From NCBI RefSeq assembly GCF_014698115.1, contig NZ_JACJSJ010000028.1, forward strand, positions 22,367 through 86,366: DNA of 64,000 nucleotides. Reading direction: 5' to 3'. A model generated the notes under the pieces. That model searched no databases and was not told where the DNA came from. It saw only the letters and a program-made list of their open reading frames with translations. A program made the translations under genes and the position numbers. Source of the stretch: Nostoc sp. FACHB-973 (lineage in GTDB: Bacteria; Cyanobacteriota; Cyanobacteriia; Cyanobacteriales; Nostocaceae). Below are positions 26,031 to 34,735 of the stretch, piece by piece (positions within the stretch are counted from its first letter, which is position 1; each line of letters starts with the position of its first letter).

Positions 26031-27911
26031 TTATCTTCTCTTGAGGTACTGAAGAATGCCGCGAGCGATCCCTTCTGCCATTTGATTTTGGTAAGCTGAG
26101 GTTCTGAGTCTAGGCATATCCTCTCGACCAGTCATATAACCCGTTTCCACCAGAATGGAGGGCATAGAACTTTTTCTCAGGACATAAAATCTGGCTCGCC
26201 GTACTCCCCTGTCTTTGAGAGTACCAATACTTTGAAGAATGCTACTGCGGACAACACGAGCTAGACTCAAACCGCTGTCGTAATAATAGACTTCTAAGCC
26301 ATTAACATCCGAACGACCAGGCCCTACTGCATTAGCATGGATGCTAACAAACACATCAGCATTCGCTCGCTCTGCTAATTGTACTCGTCCTGGAAGGGTA
26401 ACAAAATAGTCAGAATCCCTAGTCATAACTACTTGTACGCCATTTTGCTGCAAAATCTCTGCCACTCTTCTACCGATAGGCAAGATAACATCCTTTTCCC
26501 GTGTACCTCCAATGCCAATTGCTCCAGAATCTTTACCACCGTGTCCGGGGTCAATAATGACTACTAGTCGTCCATTGCTAACTCGGCGTTGTGGTTGTGT
26601 TGGACGTTGGGGATTGGGATTATTTGGGTCTGGGAATGGGCCTCGGTTTATCGGTGGTAACGGAGGTATAGCATAGGGGGGTCTTCCAGGAAGTGTGACA
26701 ACTCGACGAGAGCCTTGTATCGGTACAGCTAAAAGCTGGTCACTGATTCGATTTGGTTGCCCAAGTTGGACTCCCGCTGCTGGTTGAACTAAGACAACAA
26801 CTGTGTTGGGTTCTTGCGGTTGCAGACGTACCCTGAGAATCAGGCTATTGGCAGCAAACGTGGGGCCTGTGACTCTGGGAGCTAACTTAGCATTGGGAAT
26901 TGTGACACGGAACAAACCAGAGGTTCTATCCCAGACTCCTGTAGCAGATAGAGTTTGGTCAGCTCTAATCAGTAGTTGTGTACCATTATCAGCCAGTTCT
27001 ACTGACTCAATTGTGGCTGGCGAGTTGTTAGCCAATGGTCTGCTAGGAAAAGAAACAGCTTCTGACTGGTTGTCAGAATTATTACCTTCAGGTAATGTGA
27101 CAACACGAGTAGGCAGAACTACCAAACCACTGGTGCCACTCGTGCTTGCTCGCCAGTCTGGGCTATTTTTATTTACCCGCAAAGTTAAACGAACACCAGG
27201 GGGTTGAGTTCGGAGTTGAGTGAATTCAACACGGCTAACGCCATGTTTGTTAACGGGCTGATTATTTTGCTGTATCAGCCGTGGTGATAGAGATGCGCCA
27301 GAGATATCCATGAAGATGGTAGCGCGATCGCGGCTGCGAACTACCTGAATTGGAGGATTAGCTCCACTGGTGCGGATGAAAAACCCATCACCTGTTACTT
27401 GTAAGCTCTCAATTTGAGTCGCCGCCCTGGGAGTGGTGGCAACCCTGGGAATATCAGGTTGAGGACTAGAGTCTGGGGTGACTACACTGTAAACATTTCT
27501 CGGAGGAGATGCTGCTTTATCAACTTCTGGTCTAGGTAATTGCACTGTCCAGCGATCGCCAGTTGTGCCCACAAATTGCACTTTCTTGGGGTCTAAAGTA
27601 TAACCAGGAGTCAATTCGACGACTATACGCGTTGTTTCTGTGTCAAACTGCCCAACACGGATATAGCGAATACCATTACCTACTTGTTGGGTGACTTGGG
27701 GACGCCCAAATGTCGTTCCTGGCAAATCAATTACCAACCGAGTCGGGTTGAAAATTAGTTGTGCTTGGGGTTGAACATCCCCCACAGTATTAATTTCCAG
27801 CCTGTTTTGATTGGCATCAAAACGCCAAGACTCTAGTCTCGCGGCCATTGCCGGCGACCATAGCATCAAGATCGTTCCAATAGTGCTGGGTAGTAACCAG
27901 TGTAATTTCAC
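26031..27911 (-). CDS. amiC1: N-acetylmuramoyl-L-alanine amidase with AMIN domains (AmiC1 position)
   Basis: This 626-residue paralogue of the next gene downstream has the same layout: signal peptide (MKLHWLLPSTIGTILMLWSPAMAA), AMIN domains at about 26-125 and 175-285, a Pro-rich linker near 405-435 and an Amidase_3 domain. Catalytic residues are present in VIIDPGHGGKDSGAIG, REKDVILP, VSIHANAVG and LVETGYMTG. The two proteins are nearly identical over the first 100 residues and the last 180 and diverge in the middle. It starts at GTG 27911. The name follows the amiC1-amiC2-murI order I recall from Anabaena, so it is by position. Confidence 0.87.
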   Translation of the reverse strand: MKLHWLLPSTIGTILMLWSPAMAARLESWRFDANQNRLEINTVGDVQPQAQLIFNPTRLVIDLPGTTFGRPQVTQQVGNGIRYIRVGQFDTETTRIVVELTPGYTLDPKKVQFVGTTGDRWTVQLPRPEVDKAASPPRNVYSVVTPDSSPQPDIPRVATTPRAATQIESLQVTGDGFFIRTSGANPPIQVVRSRDRATIFMDISGASLSPRLIQQNNQPVNKHGVSRVEFTQLRTQPPGVRLTLRVNKNSPDWRASTSGTSGLVVLPTRVVTLPEGNNSDNQSEAVSFPSRPLANNSPATIESVELADNGTQLLIRADQTLSATGVWDRTSGLFRVTIPNAKLAPRVTGPTFAANSLILRVRLQPQEPNTVVVLVQPAAGVQLGQPNRISDQLLAVPIQGSRRVVTLPGRPPYAIPPLPPINRGPFPDPNNPNPQRPTQPQRRVSNGRLVVIIDPGHGGKDSGAIGIGGTREKDVILPIGRRVAEILQQNGVQVVMTRDSDYFVTLPGRVQLAERANADVFVSIHANAVGPGRSDVNGLEVYYYDSGLSLARVVRSSILQSIGTLKDRGVRRARFYVLRKSSMPSILVETGYMTGREDMPRLRTSAYQNQMAEGIARGILQYLKRR

Positions 27912-28824
27912 AGTCCTTTCTCCTAATTCACATTCATGGGAGCCTTCAGTAGTGGTGAGTTGCCAAAGTTCAGATCTAAAAAAGCTGAAGCTTCTGACTT
28001 CTCGTTCTCGTGTAACTCCCAGATCAAATTGCCGTTCAATGAGTATTTTTAACGTGGTTTATTTTACTTAATACTTGGATTCATTGCTCAGCACTGCTTC
28101 GGTCAATATCTGAATTCATTGCTAAATCATCACACAGTCACCACCTAAACTTGAGCTTTGATGCCTTTTTTCATTGTTAAGCTGGTATAAAGGCACACTA
28201 AAATTAATATCAATTATCAGTTAAGAGTTACTAGGTTTCATATCGGGAATTTAGCTCCAGCGTGAAGGATTCCACCTTTTGAGGTGGGGGACTCTGACTC
28301 CCAAAAAAGCTAGATCGCTGATAACTGATAATTCTTTACAGATAACTTTTTGTTGTTTGTTGCCATTGATGCACTGAGTAAATAATTCCCACTACTGTCA
28401 GTTGATCTAGCTTTGTTTATGGGTGTTACTCCCCAATTAGTTGAAAAATCTTCAAATTAAGGCTGATACCAATCTGCTTTCTAAATCGTAACTTTCACTT
28501 TCGGGGAGTAGGCAAGAGAAATTTATAAATTACGTTTCTGGGTGCAAATTGGTATGAGGAGCAGGGGAAAACTGGAAATCAATAACATTCCGAATACTAG
28601 TAGAAATTCCAAACAAACGACAATTTTATAATCACACGGGACGGAGATTTGGGGAGAGAAGTTTCCACCCTGAAGAGGGAGACGCGGGGATGGGGAGCAG
28701 GGGGAGATGAGGGAGATGAGGGAGACAAAGAGAAAAGGGACGTGGTGACGCAAAGAAACGATCAAATATGATCTCCGTGTTCCCGTGTCCCCTTGTCCTC
28801 TTCCCATGCCCCATACCCCAGTGA
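27912..28824. other. Spacer upstream of amiC1 with displaced leader homology and tandem repeats
   Basis: The first 35 bases match the amiC2 leader. Homology then breaks and resumes at about 28125-28165 (ATCATCACACAGTCACCACCTAAACTTGAG), so about 180 bases appear inserted or replaced. Around 28258-28310 a GC-rich stretch (ACCTTTTGAGGT, then GGGGACTCTGACTCCC) can fold into hairpins. Short tandem repeats (GGGAGATGA units) fill about 28685-28730. Open frames over the repeats are not genes. Confidence 0.55.
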
Positions 28825-30285
28825 TTAACTATCCCCAGATTCTGGAGTTACTTCTGACGCTGATACCTTCGATTGGGGTGGTTCGATTACCAACGATGTT
28901 CTAGAAGCACCGTCTAAAATTAGTTGCTCTGAGCCTGCATCCAAGGTTTTTGGTTCTGGAAATACAAATCGTAACAAGGGAGGAGCTAAAAAGGTGGTTA
29001 AAATAACCATCATGATGATTGCTGCCCCTAGTGGTTTTGAGAGAGCGCCGCTAGCAGCGCCGACACCAGCAAATACTAACCCGACTTCGCCTCTAGGAAT
29101 CATCCCCACACCGATCGCTAAACGGTTGATTCCCGGTTGACCAAACACGCTTAAGCCTGTGATCACTTTACCGAGAATGGCTACTGTAATCAGGAAAGTT
29201 GCCATAATTAAACCTTCACGATTATCGGGAATCGCTGGGTTTAAGACTCCCAAATCGGTTTTTGCGCCAACAGTGACAAAGAAAATTGGCACTAGCATAT
29301 CGGCGATAGGACAGACTTGCTTTTGCAGTTCTTTGCGCTTATCTGTCTCTTCTAGGACTAAACCGGCGGCAAAAGCTCCCAGAATTGCTTCTAAGTGGAT
29401 GACGGCGGCCAGGTATGCCATAGCAAAGGCGAAGATGAATGCTGGTATTACCAATCCACCGCGTGTTTTGAGTTTATCAGCGATCGCCACAAAGGATTTA
29501 TTGAAAACATTGCCTAGCAAGATTGCTCCCAAAATAAAACCAGTGGCACTGATAATCAAATAAATGACTTTGCTGACATCCACCACACCATCTTTAGCTA
29601 AACTGGCAACCACTGCTAAGACGATGATTCCCAGAACATCGTCAATCACGGCAGCACCCAGAATAATCTGCCCTTCTTTAGAATTGAGTCGCCCCAGTTC
29701 TGATAGGACTTTGGAAGTAATGCCAATACTAGTAGCAGTCAAAGCCGCCCCCGCAAAAATTGCCGGGACAGCACCGATACCAAATAAAGTCATCAGTCCC
29801 ACAGTACCAGCGGCAAAGGGTACTGCTACCCCCACCACTGCAACGACGGTGGCTTGGATACCCACTGCCATTAAGTCTTTTAAGTTCGACTCCAAACCGA
29901 TTTCAAACAGCAGGATGATCACGCCCAATTCTGCCAAAACGGAAACGACCTCGGACTGTGCTGCAAACACCGCTGGAGTGGCTTCGGGAGATAAACCAGC
30001 TGTAGTTTGCAGGAAGGTCATAATCAAAGAGTTAGAACTGTCTGTGCCACCTTCTGGAAACACCAAAAGATGCAAAACAGAGATTCCTACTACTACGCCA
30101 CCTACAAGTTCGCCCAAGACTGGCGGCAAACCTATTTGGTTTGATAACTCCCCACCAACTTTGCTGGCGAGGTAAATGACAACTAAGCTCAGTAGCACTG
30201 CTGCTACTACCATTGAACTGTCTGCGGCTTCTGTTGCGCTAGCCAGCAGAGGAAAAGAGAAGCTGATTGGATTTAACAAATGCAT
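28825..30285 (-). CDS. Cation:proton antiporter, CPA2 family
   Basis: This 486-residue membrane protein has about 12-13 spans and belongs to the CPA2 (KefB/NapA-like) Na+/H+ exchanger group. Its key ion-binding Asp pair is in LGAAVIDDVLGIIVLAVV (near residue 215). The characteristic glycine-rich motif GLPPVLGELVGGVVVG and the RGEVGLVFAGVGAASGAL segment are also present. No RCK/TrkA-N nucleotide domain follows, and the hydrophilic tail is only about 35 residues. It likely exchanges Na+ or K+ for H+ across the plasma or thylakoid membrane. It starts at an ATG and appears monocistronic. Confidence 0.92.
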   Translation of the reverse strand: MHLLNPISFSFPLLASATEAADSSMVVAAVLLSLVVIYLASKVGGELSNQIGLPPVLGELVGGVVVGISVLHLLVFPEGGTDSSNSLIMTFLQTTAGLSPEATPAVFAAQSEVVSVLAELGVIILLFEIGLESNLKDLMAVGIQATVVAVVGVAVPFAAGTVGLMTLFGIGAVPAIFAGAALTATSIGITSKVLSELGRLNSKEGQIILGAAVIDDVLGIIVLAVVASLAKDGVVDVSKVIYLIISATGFILGAILLGNVFNKSFVAIADKLKTRGGLVIPAFIFAFAMAYLAAVIHLEAILGAFAAGLVLEETDKRKELQKQVCPIADMLVPIFFVTVGAKTDLGVLNPAIPDNREGLIMATFLITVAILGKVITGLSVFGQPGINRLAIGVGMIPRGEVGLVFAGVGAASGALSKPLGAAIIMMVILTTFLAPPLLRFVFPEPKTLDAGSEQLILDGASRTSLVIEPPQSKVSASEVTPESGDS

Positions 30286-30357
30286 TGGGTTCTGTGAAAA
30301 TCCTTCTCTTTGATTTTGACGCGTTTCTGAGAAACATCTGTCTATGGAGATGATATT

Positions 30358-30430
30358 GGCAGGGATTGGGGATTGGGGACTGGGGACTGGGGATGAGGAG
30401 GATGAGGGAGATGAGGGGGATGAGGGAGAG
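30358..30430. repeat. Short tandem repeat, left arm of inverted pair
   Basis: GGGATTG/GGGACTG 7-bp units followed by GATGAGGGA-type units. The reverse complement of this pattern recurs at 30548-30650. Confidence 0.85.
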
Positions 30431-30439
30431 TTAGAATTT

Positions 30440-30535
30440 TGTTCATTTAGTTCAAAGACTCGTTAATGGAGTTCAAAGGCTCATTAATGGAGTTCAAAGG
30501 CTCATTAATGGAGTTCAAAGGCTCATTTATAACTC
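30440..30535. repeat. 21-bp direct repeat array
   Basis: Three and a half copies of TTAATGGAGTTCAAAGGCTC (period 21) with diverged outer copies (TAGTTCAAAGACTCG on the left, CGTTAACGAAGTTCAAA on the right). It is enclosed by inverted short tandem repeats on both sides. No coding frame or CRISPR-like spacer is present. Confidence 0.85.
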
Positions 30536-30547
30536 GTTAACGAAGTT

Positions 30548-30650
30548 CAAATACTTCCTCATCCCCCTCATCCCCCTCATCCCCAATCCCCAATCCCCAG
30601 TCCCTAATCCCCAATCCCTAGTCCCCAATCCCTAGTCCCCAGTAAATCCA
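30548..30650. repeat. Short tandem repeat, right arm, running into the EVE gene
   Basis: CCTCATC units followed by CCCAATC/CCCAGTC/CCCTAGT 7-bp units, the reverse complement of the block at 30358-30430. The last part (30604-30635) encodes the C-terminal residues of the EVE-domain protein. Confidence 0.85.
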
Positions 30651-31038
30651 TCAAGCGCTGCCAATAGACTTGAGAAACCGGGACTACAGACAGTCTAGGA
30701 AGCCGGAGCAAGTCAAAGTCTGTAAATTTTTCATCCTGCTTGATTTGGGCTAAGGTGACGGGTTGCTGTACTCTTCGTAGTGCCCGCACATCCACAACTA
30801 CCCGTTTGCGATCGTTGAGTGCTGGATCGATATAAGGTTGACTAATTATTTCTGCTACACCTATAACTTGTCGTTCTTTGCCTGTGTGATAAATCAACGC
30901 CAAGTCACCAACTAGCATGGTACGTATATGTTTGAGCGCTAGAGGATTGTTGACTCCATCCCAAATTGTACTGCCGTCCCGTTCCAAATCGAAGTAGGAA
31001 TAATTTTCTGGTTCAGTTTTCAGCAGCCAATACGCCAT
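30604..31038 (-). CDS. EVE domain-containing protein
   Basis: This 144-residue protein is essentially a single EVE domain, a PUA-like fold that in related proteins binds modified bases in DNA or RNA. It starts MAYWLLKTEPENYSYFDLER and has the family hallmarks WDGVNNPLALKHIRTM, GDLALIYHTGKERQVIGVAEI and FDLLRLPRLSVVPVS. The domain ends near residue 135; the last nine residues (RDWGLGIGD) come from the tandem repeat that has entered the gene. ATG 31038 is better than a TTG two codons upstream. No modification or restriction genes lie next to it, so a housekeeping RNA role is as likely as defence. Confidence 0.9.
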   Translation of the reverse strand: MAYWLLKTEPENYSYFDLERDGSTIWDGVNNPLALKHIRTMLVGDLALIYHTGKERQVIGVAEIISQPYIDPALNDRKRVVVDVRALRRVQQPVTLAQIKQDEKFTDFDLLRLPRLSVVPVSQVYWQRLMDLLGTRDWGLGIGD

Positions 31039-31258
31039 ACCCAAATCTCCAAAAATATAAGTGTAATTTTTTTAGTTTCCAAAAATGTAACCATTCCCGC
31101 TTTTGATTCTGGCGGTGTCAAAGTATAAACATACAAATCGTATCTAGCGATCGCATTTGAATTATGAAAAACTTGTGGTGGCTGTTGTCTTTCAACGGTC
31201 ACCAAAGGATTGCTACATACGCTTATTAAAAACATCTGTTGTGAGGAGTGCAAATCTT

Positions 31259-32008
31259 ATGACTAGAGCCGCTTTACCCGGTTCTGCGTTTCCATCTGGA
31301 AATTTGTGGAAAATACTGTCTTTAACTTTGCTTTTATGTACAACTTTTACACTGCCGGCATTGGCACAAGAAAAGGAGAAATTGTGGCGAACTCTGACTG
31401 TTAATGGTCGCGGCATGGAAGCAATTCCCACAACCATAGCCCAAGTTAGTTTAGGAGTGGAAATCCAGGGTAAAACTGCACAGGAAGTACAGCAAGAAGC
31501 CGCCCGCAGGTCGTCGGCTGTGGTTGCGTTCCTGAAAAACCAAAATGTTGACAAATTACAAACTACTGGTATCCGACTTAACCCAGTTTATAGCTACACC
31601 AATAATGTACAGCGGATTACGGGCTATGCTGCCAATAACACCGTGAGTTTTCGTATTCCCATTGAACAAACTGGCACATTATTAGATGGCGCAGTGAAAG
31701 TGGGTGCAACACAAATTGATAGTATTAGTTTTGTTGCGAATGATGAAGCGATCGCTAAAGCACAAAACCAAGCATTAGCAGAAGCTACCCAAGATGCTAG
31801 GCAGCAAGCCAATGCTGTTTTCGGTGCTTTAGGTTTCACACCCAAAGAAGTGGTAAGCATTCAAGTTAATAATGCTAGTCCACCCCGACCACCTGTGTTA
31901 TTCCGTGCTGAGGAAGCCAAATCAGCTCTACAAGCTGATGCTTCCACCCCTGTCATTGGTGGTGAACAGCAAGTAGAAGCATCGGTGACGTTGCAAATTA
32001 GTTATTAG
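31259..32008 (+). CDS. SIMPL domain-containing periplasmic protein
   Basis: This 249-residue protein has a signal peptide (about 1-36, ending LPALAQ) and a SIMPL/DUF541 domain over the rest, with RTLTVNGRGMEAIPTTIAQVSLGVE at the start, QTTGIRLNPVYSYTNNVQRITGYAANNTVSF, and EATQDARQQANAVFGALGFTPKEV. SIMPL proteins form multimeric periplasmic assemblies, and their exact role is open. I chose ATG 31259 because GAGGAG lies 10 bases upstream and the signal peptide then begins properly; the frame is open to 31157. A block of ATTAGTC repeats begins at its stop codon. Confidence 0.88.
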   Translation: MTRAALPGSAFPSGNLWKILSLTLLLCTTFTLPALAQEKEKLWRTLTVNGRGMEAIPTTIAQVSLGVEIQGKTAQEVQQEAARRSSAVVAFLKNQNVDKLQTTGIRLNPVYSYTNNVQRITGYAANNTVSFRIPIEQTGTLLDGAVKVGATQIDSISFVANDEAIAKAQNQALAEATQDARQQANAVFGALGFTPKEVVSIQVNNASPPRPPVLFRAEEAKSALQADASTPVIGGEQQVEASVTLQISY

Positions 32009-32090
32009 TCATTAGTCATTAGTCATTAGTCATTAGTCATTAGTCATTAGTTAGGACAAAGGACTAATGACAGATGACTAATGACGAATT
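32004..32090. repeat. 7-bp tandem repeat (ATTAGTC) array
   Basis: About seven tandem copies of ATTAGTC start within the last codons of the SIMPL gene. Inverted GACTAATGAC units follow, so the block can fold back on itself. It lies between two converging genes (SIMPL and ssb). Confidence 0.9.
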
Positions 32091-32448
32091 AGAAATTCTC
32101 TGGCGAAAAATCTCCGCCCCCTTCGCCATCACGCTTAGAGCCTAATAAATCTAATTGGTCTACTCGAATAAATGGTGAAGAACGCAGTATTCCTGTTTGG
32201 CGATCGTTCCAGCTGTTAAACTTCAATGAGCCTTTAACTCCGATTAGGCTCCCTTTACGCACATAATTACCTGCGATCTCAGCTGTCTTATCCCACAATT
32301 CTAAATTAAACCAGTCGGGTTTATCATTGTTACGTGAGCGGCGATCGACAGCTAGTGTTAGCTTACACACAACTTTACCAGACTCGTAATACTTCATTTC
32401 TGGGTCGCCGCCTACGCGACCAACGAGGGTGACAACATTGATACTCAT
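32089..32448 (-). CDS. ssb: Single-stranded DNA-binding protein, short cyanobacterial form
   Basis: SSB coats single-stranded DNA in replication and repair. The 119-residue protein is mostly OB fold: MSINVVTLVGRVGGDPEMKYYESGKVVCKLTLAVDRR, WFNLELWDKTAEIAGNYVRKGSLIGVKGSLKFNSW. It lacks the long Gly/Pro linker and the classic acidic DDIPF tip; it ends GGGDFSPENF, a weak substitute. Short SSBs without the usual tip are known in Anabaena. The gene is divergent from mreB, with 333 bases between them. Confidence 0.92.
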   Translation of the reverse strand: MSINVVTLVGRVGGDPEMKYYESGKVVCKLTLAVDRRSRNNDKPDWFNLELWDKTAEIAGNYVRKGSLIGVKGSLKFNSWNDRQTGILRSSPFIRVDQLDLLGSKRDGEGGGDFSPENF

Positions 32449-32781
32449 GTGCGTTACCTTTTAGTACAAGCGTACTTATTAGTCTAGACTCTCATCATAG
32501 CGAATTGTCAAACTATTGAAAATAATGTGTTAAACAGTTAACAATATAGTTGAATTGAAAAATTATACATACTACTTGGAGAAACACATAAAAGTATACT
32601 GATATACTAACCCAACCAGAGAATATCAAAAAATAGATGCCTGAGACATAGTAAATATTGCTGGGAATTATATAAAAATATAGTCTAGTTTACTGGACTC
32701 AGGATACAAACGAATAGCATATAACACTATTAACTCATACTGTTGTAGTCAAAAACTAGCGCTTAGGGGGCTTAGAGACGC
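32449..32781. promoter_or_regulatory. Divergent ssb/mreB intergenic region
   Basis: About 330 AT-rich bases between the divergent ssb and mreB genes, which must hold both promoters. Near the ssb side, TAGTACAAGCGTACTTATTAGTCTA contains the palindrome-like AGTACAAGCGTACT, which could be a repressor site such as LexA's. That role is a guess from form only. Confidence 0.4.
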
Positions 32782-33825
32782 GTGGGTCTTTTCAGGAACT
32801 TTCGCACATCGTGGGATATGGGTATCGACCTCGGTACCGCTAATACCCTTGTTTATGTATCTGGTAAAGGTATAGTACTGCAAGAACCTTCAGTGGTTGC
32901 TATCGATCAAAATGAAAAGGTAGCCTTGGCTGTAGGAGAAGAAGCCAAGAAAATGCTCGGTCGGACGCCTGGAAATGTGATTGCTCTCCGCCCCTTGCGT
33001 GATGGTGTAATCGCTGACTTCGAGGTGGCTGAGCTGATGCTCAAAAGCTTTATTCAACGTGTAAATGAAGGTAGATCCCTGATTTTACCGAGGATTGTCA
33101 TTGGCATTCCCAGTGGCGTCACAGGAGTAGAAAGGCGGGCTGTGATGGATGCAGCTCAACAAGCCGGAGCAAGAGAAGTTTACTTAATTGATGAACCTGT
33201 GGCAGCGGCAATTGGGGCAGGACTACCTGTTACTGAGCCTACTGGTAACATGATTATTGATATCGGCGGTGGCACCACAGAAGTTGCAGTGCTGAGTCTT
33301 CAGGGTACGGTAATCAGCGAATCAGTACGCATTGCCGGGGATGAATTAACTGAAGCGATCGTTCAGTATCTCAAGAAAATGCACAACTTAGTGATTGGTG
33401 AACGCACTGCCGAGGAGATCAAGATTCGCCTTGGTTCTGCCTATCCCACTAACGATGATAATGATCTCATGATGGAAGTCCGGGGTTTACACTTACTTTC
33501 TGGTCTGCCACGAACTGTAACAATCAAAGCCCCAGAAATCCGTGAAAGTATGTTGGAACCGTTATCGGTAATTATAGAAGCTGTGAAGCGGACATTGGAA
33601 CGCACGCCTCCAGAACTAGCAGCAGACATTATTGACAGAGGTATTATGCTGGCTGGTGGTGGCGCTTTGCTCAAAGGCATAGATACCCTGATTAGCCATG
33701 AAACAGGGATCGTGACCCACATTGCCGCCGATCCTTTAAGCTGTGTTGTGCTGGGGACAGGTCGTGTGTTAGAAAACTTTAAGCAAATGGAACGAGTTTT
33801 CAGCGCTCGCTCTCGTAATATGTAG
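32782..33825 (+). CDS. mreB: Rod shape-determining protein MreB
   Basis: MreB is the bacterial actin that guides cell-wall synthesis along the cell body. The 347-residue protein starts MGLFRNFRTSWDMGIDLGTANTLVYV, with the phosphate-1 motif DLGTANT. It also has IGIPSGVTGVERRAV, the phosphate-2 motif IIDIGGGTTEVAVLS, and MLAGGGALLKGID near the C-terminus. Length is normal. It starts at GTG 32782. mreC and mreD follow, forming the usual mreBCD cluster; mreC begins 99 bases downstream. Confidence 0.97.
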   Translation: MGLFRNFRTSWDMGIDLGTANTLVYVSGKGIVLQEPSVVAIDQNEKVALAVGEEAKKMLGRTPGNVIALRPLRDGVIADFEVAELMLKSFIQRVNEGRSLILPRIVIGIPSGVTGVERRAVMDAAQQAGAREVYLIDEPVAAAIGAGLPVTEPTGNMIIDIGGGTTEVAVLSLQGTVISESVRIAGDELTEAIVQYLKKMHNLVIGERTAEEIKIRLGSAYPTNDDNDLMMEVRGLHLLSGLPRTVTIKAPEIRESMLEPLSVIIEAVKRTLERTPPELAADIIDRGIMLAGGGALLKGIDTLISHETGIVTHIAADPLSCVVLGTGRVLENFKQMERVFSARSRNM

Positions 33826-33924
33826 CGAAAAAATTTCAAACTTGAGTTCTATTTGAGTTCTATTTGGGTTCTATATAAATAGAATCCGGGTAGAACTTAA
33901 TTTATTAAGTATACAAAGGTATAT

Positions 33925-34710
33925 ATGGTGACAGTACGGCGTTGGTGGGATCATAAAGGATTACAAATCGGGTTGCTAGCTGTAGTAGCTGGTAGTGCTT
34001 GGATATTGCGACAGACTCAAGGTGAGTTGGTGCTTGAGACGTACTATACAATTACCCGTCCGTTGCAGATGTTGCAGTCAGGGCCAACTCCAGAAGAACG
34101 CCTCAGAGATGCGCGGGTATTAGAGTTGCAAACTCGTATAGTAGATTTGGAAAGTGAGAAGAAAAAGTTACAAAATTTATTGGGCTATGTGGAAAAAGAG
34201 CCACTGGCATCAAGGCCAATTCCAGCGCGGGTGGTGGGACGTAGTGCTGACCAGTGGTGGCAACAAGTTACCTTGAATCGGGGTGCTAATTCGGGGATTC
34301 AGGAAGGCTATGTAGTCAAGGCGGATGGGGGATTGGTTGGTTTAGTGCAAAGTGTAACTCCCAATACTAGCCGCGTGTTGTTAATCAGTGACCTCAAGAG
34401 TCAAGTAGGTGTCACAATTAGCCGCACGGCTGCTAAAGGTGTTTTGCGAGGAGATTCTTCTGCGGATGCTGTGCTGGAGTTTTATGAAAAAGTTCCAAAT
34501 GCGAAGGTAGGAGATTTAGTTTCCACATCTACTTATAGTCAAAAATTCCCATCAGGCTTGGCAGTAGGACGAATCAAGTCACTGAATTTAAAGAAACTCC
34601 CAGCCTCAATCGCAAAAGTTGAGCTTTTTCCGCCAATTCGTTTTCTAGATTGGGTAGCAGTCTATCCAAAATTAGAAAACCAAGATTTGGAAAATCAAAA
34701 GTCTAAGTAA
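33925..34710 (+). CDS. mreC: Rod shape-determining protein MreC
   Basis: MreC is a membrane-anchored periplasmic scaffold that links MreB to peptidoglycan synthases. The 261-residue protein has one N-terminal membrane segment (about 10-28), a coiled coil (about 50-85, RVLELQTRIVDLESEKKKLQNLL) and the C-terminal beta domain (ARVVGRSADQWWQQVTLNRGANSGIQEGYVV, then LKSQVGVTISRT). It starts at an ATG with AAGGT just upstream and ends 25 bases before mreD. Confidence 0.95.
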   Translation: MVTVRRWWDHKGLQIGLLAVVAGSAWILRQTQGELVLETYYTITRPLQMLQSGPTPEERLRDARVLELQTRIVDLESEKKKLQNLLGYVEKEPLASRPIPARVVGRSADQWWQQVTLNRGANSGIQEGYVVKADGGLVGLVQSVTPNTSRVLLISDLKSQVGVTISRTAAKGVLRGDSSADAVLEFYEKVPNAKVGDLVSTSTYSQKFPSGLAVGRIKSLNLKKLPASIAKVELFPPIRFLDWVAVYPKLENQDLENQKSK

Positions 34711-34735
34711 ATTCTTCGATAAAATCCACAGAAAA

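Noticed and set aside
28523..28814. Two overlapping minus-strand open frames rich in Ser/Leu/Pro/His
   Set aside because: They translate the short tandem repeat block; the protein pattern is simply the repeat read out.
29159..30175. Long plus-strand frames opposite the antiporter gene
   Set aside because: They are antisense shadows of the clear CPA2 antiporter; their residue make-up (Ala/Thr/Lys) reflects its reverse codons.
30440..30535. 21-bp repeats considered as a CRISPR array
   Set aside because: The units are in direct tandem without unique spacers, are too short, and no cas gene is present.
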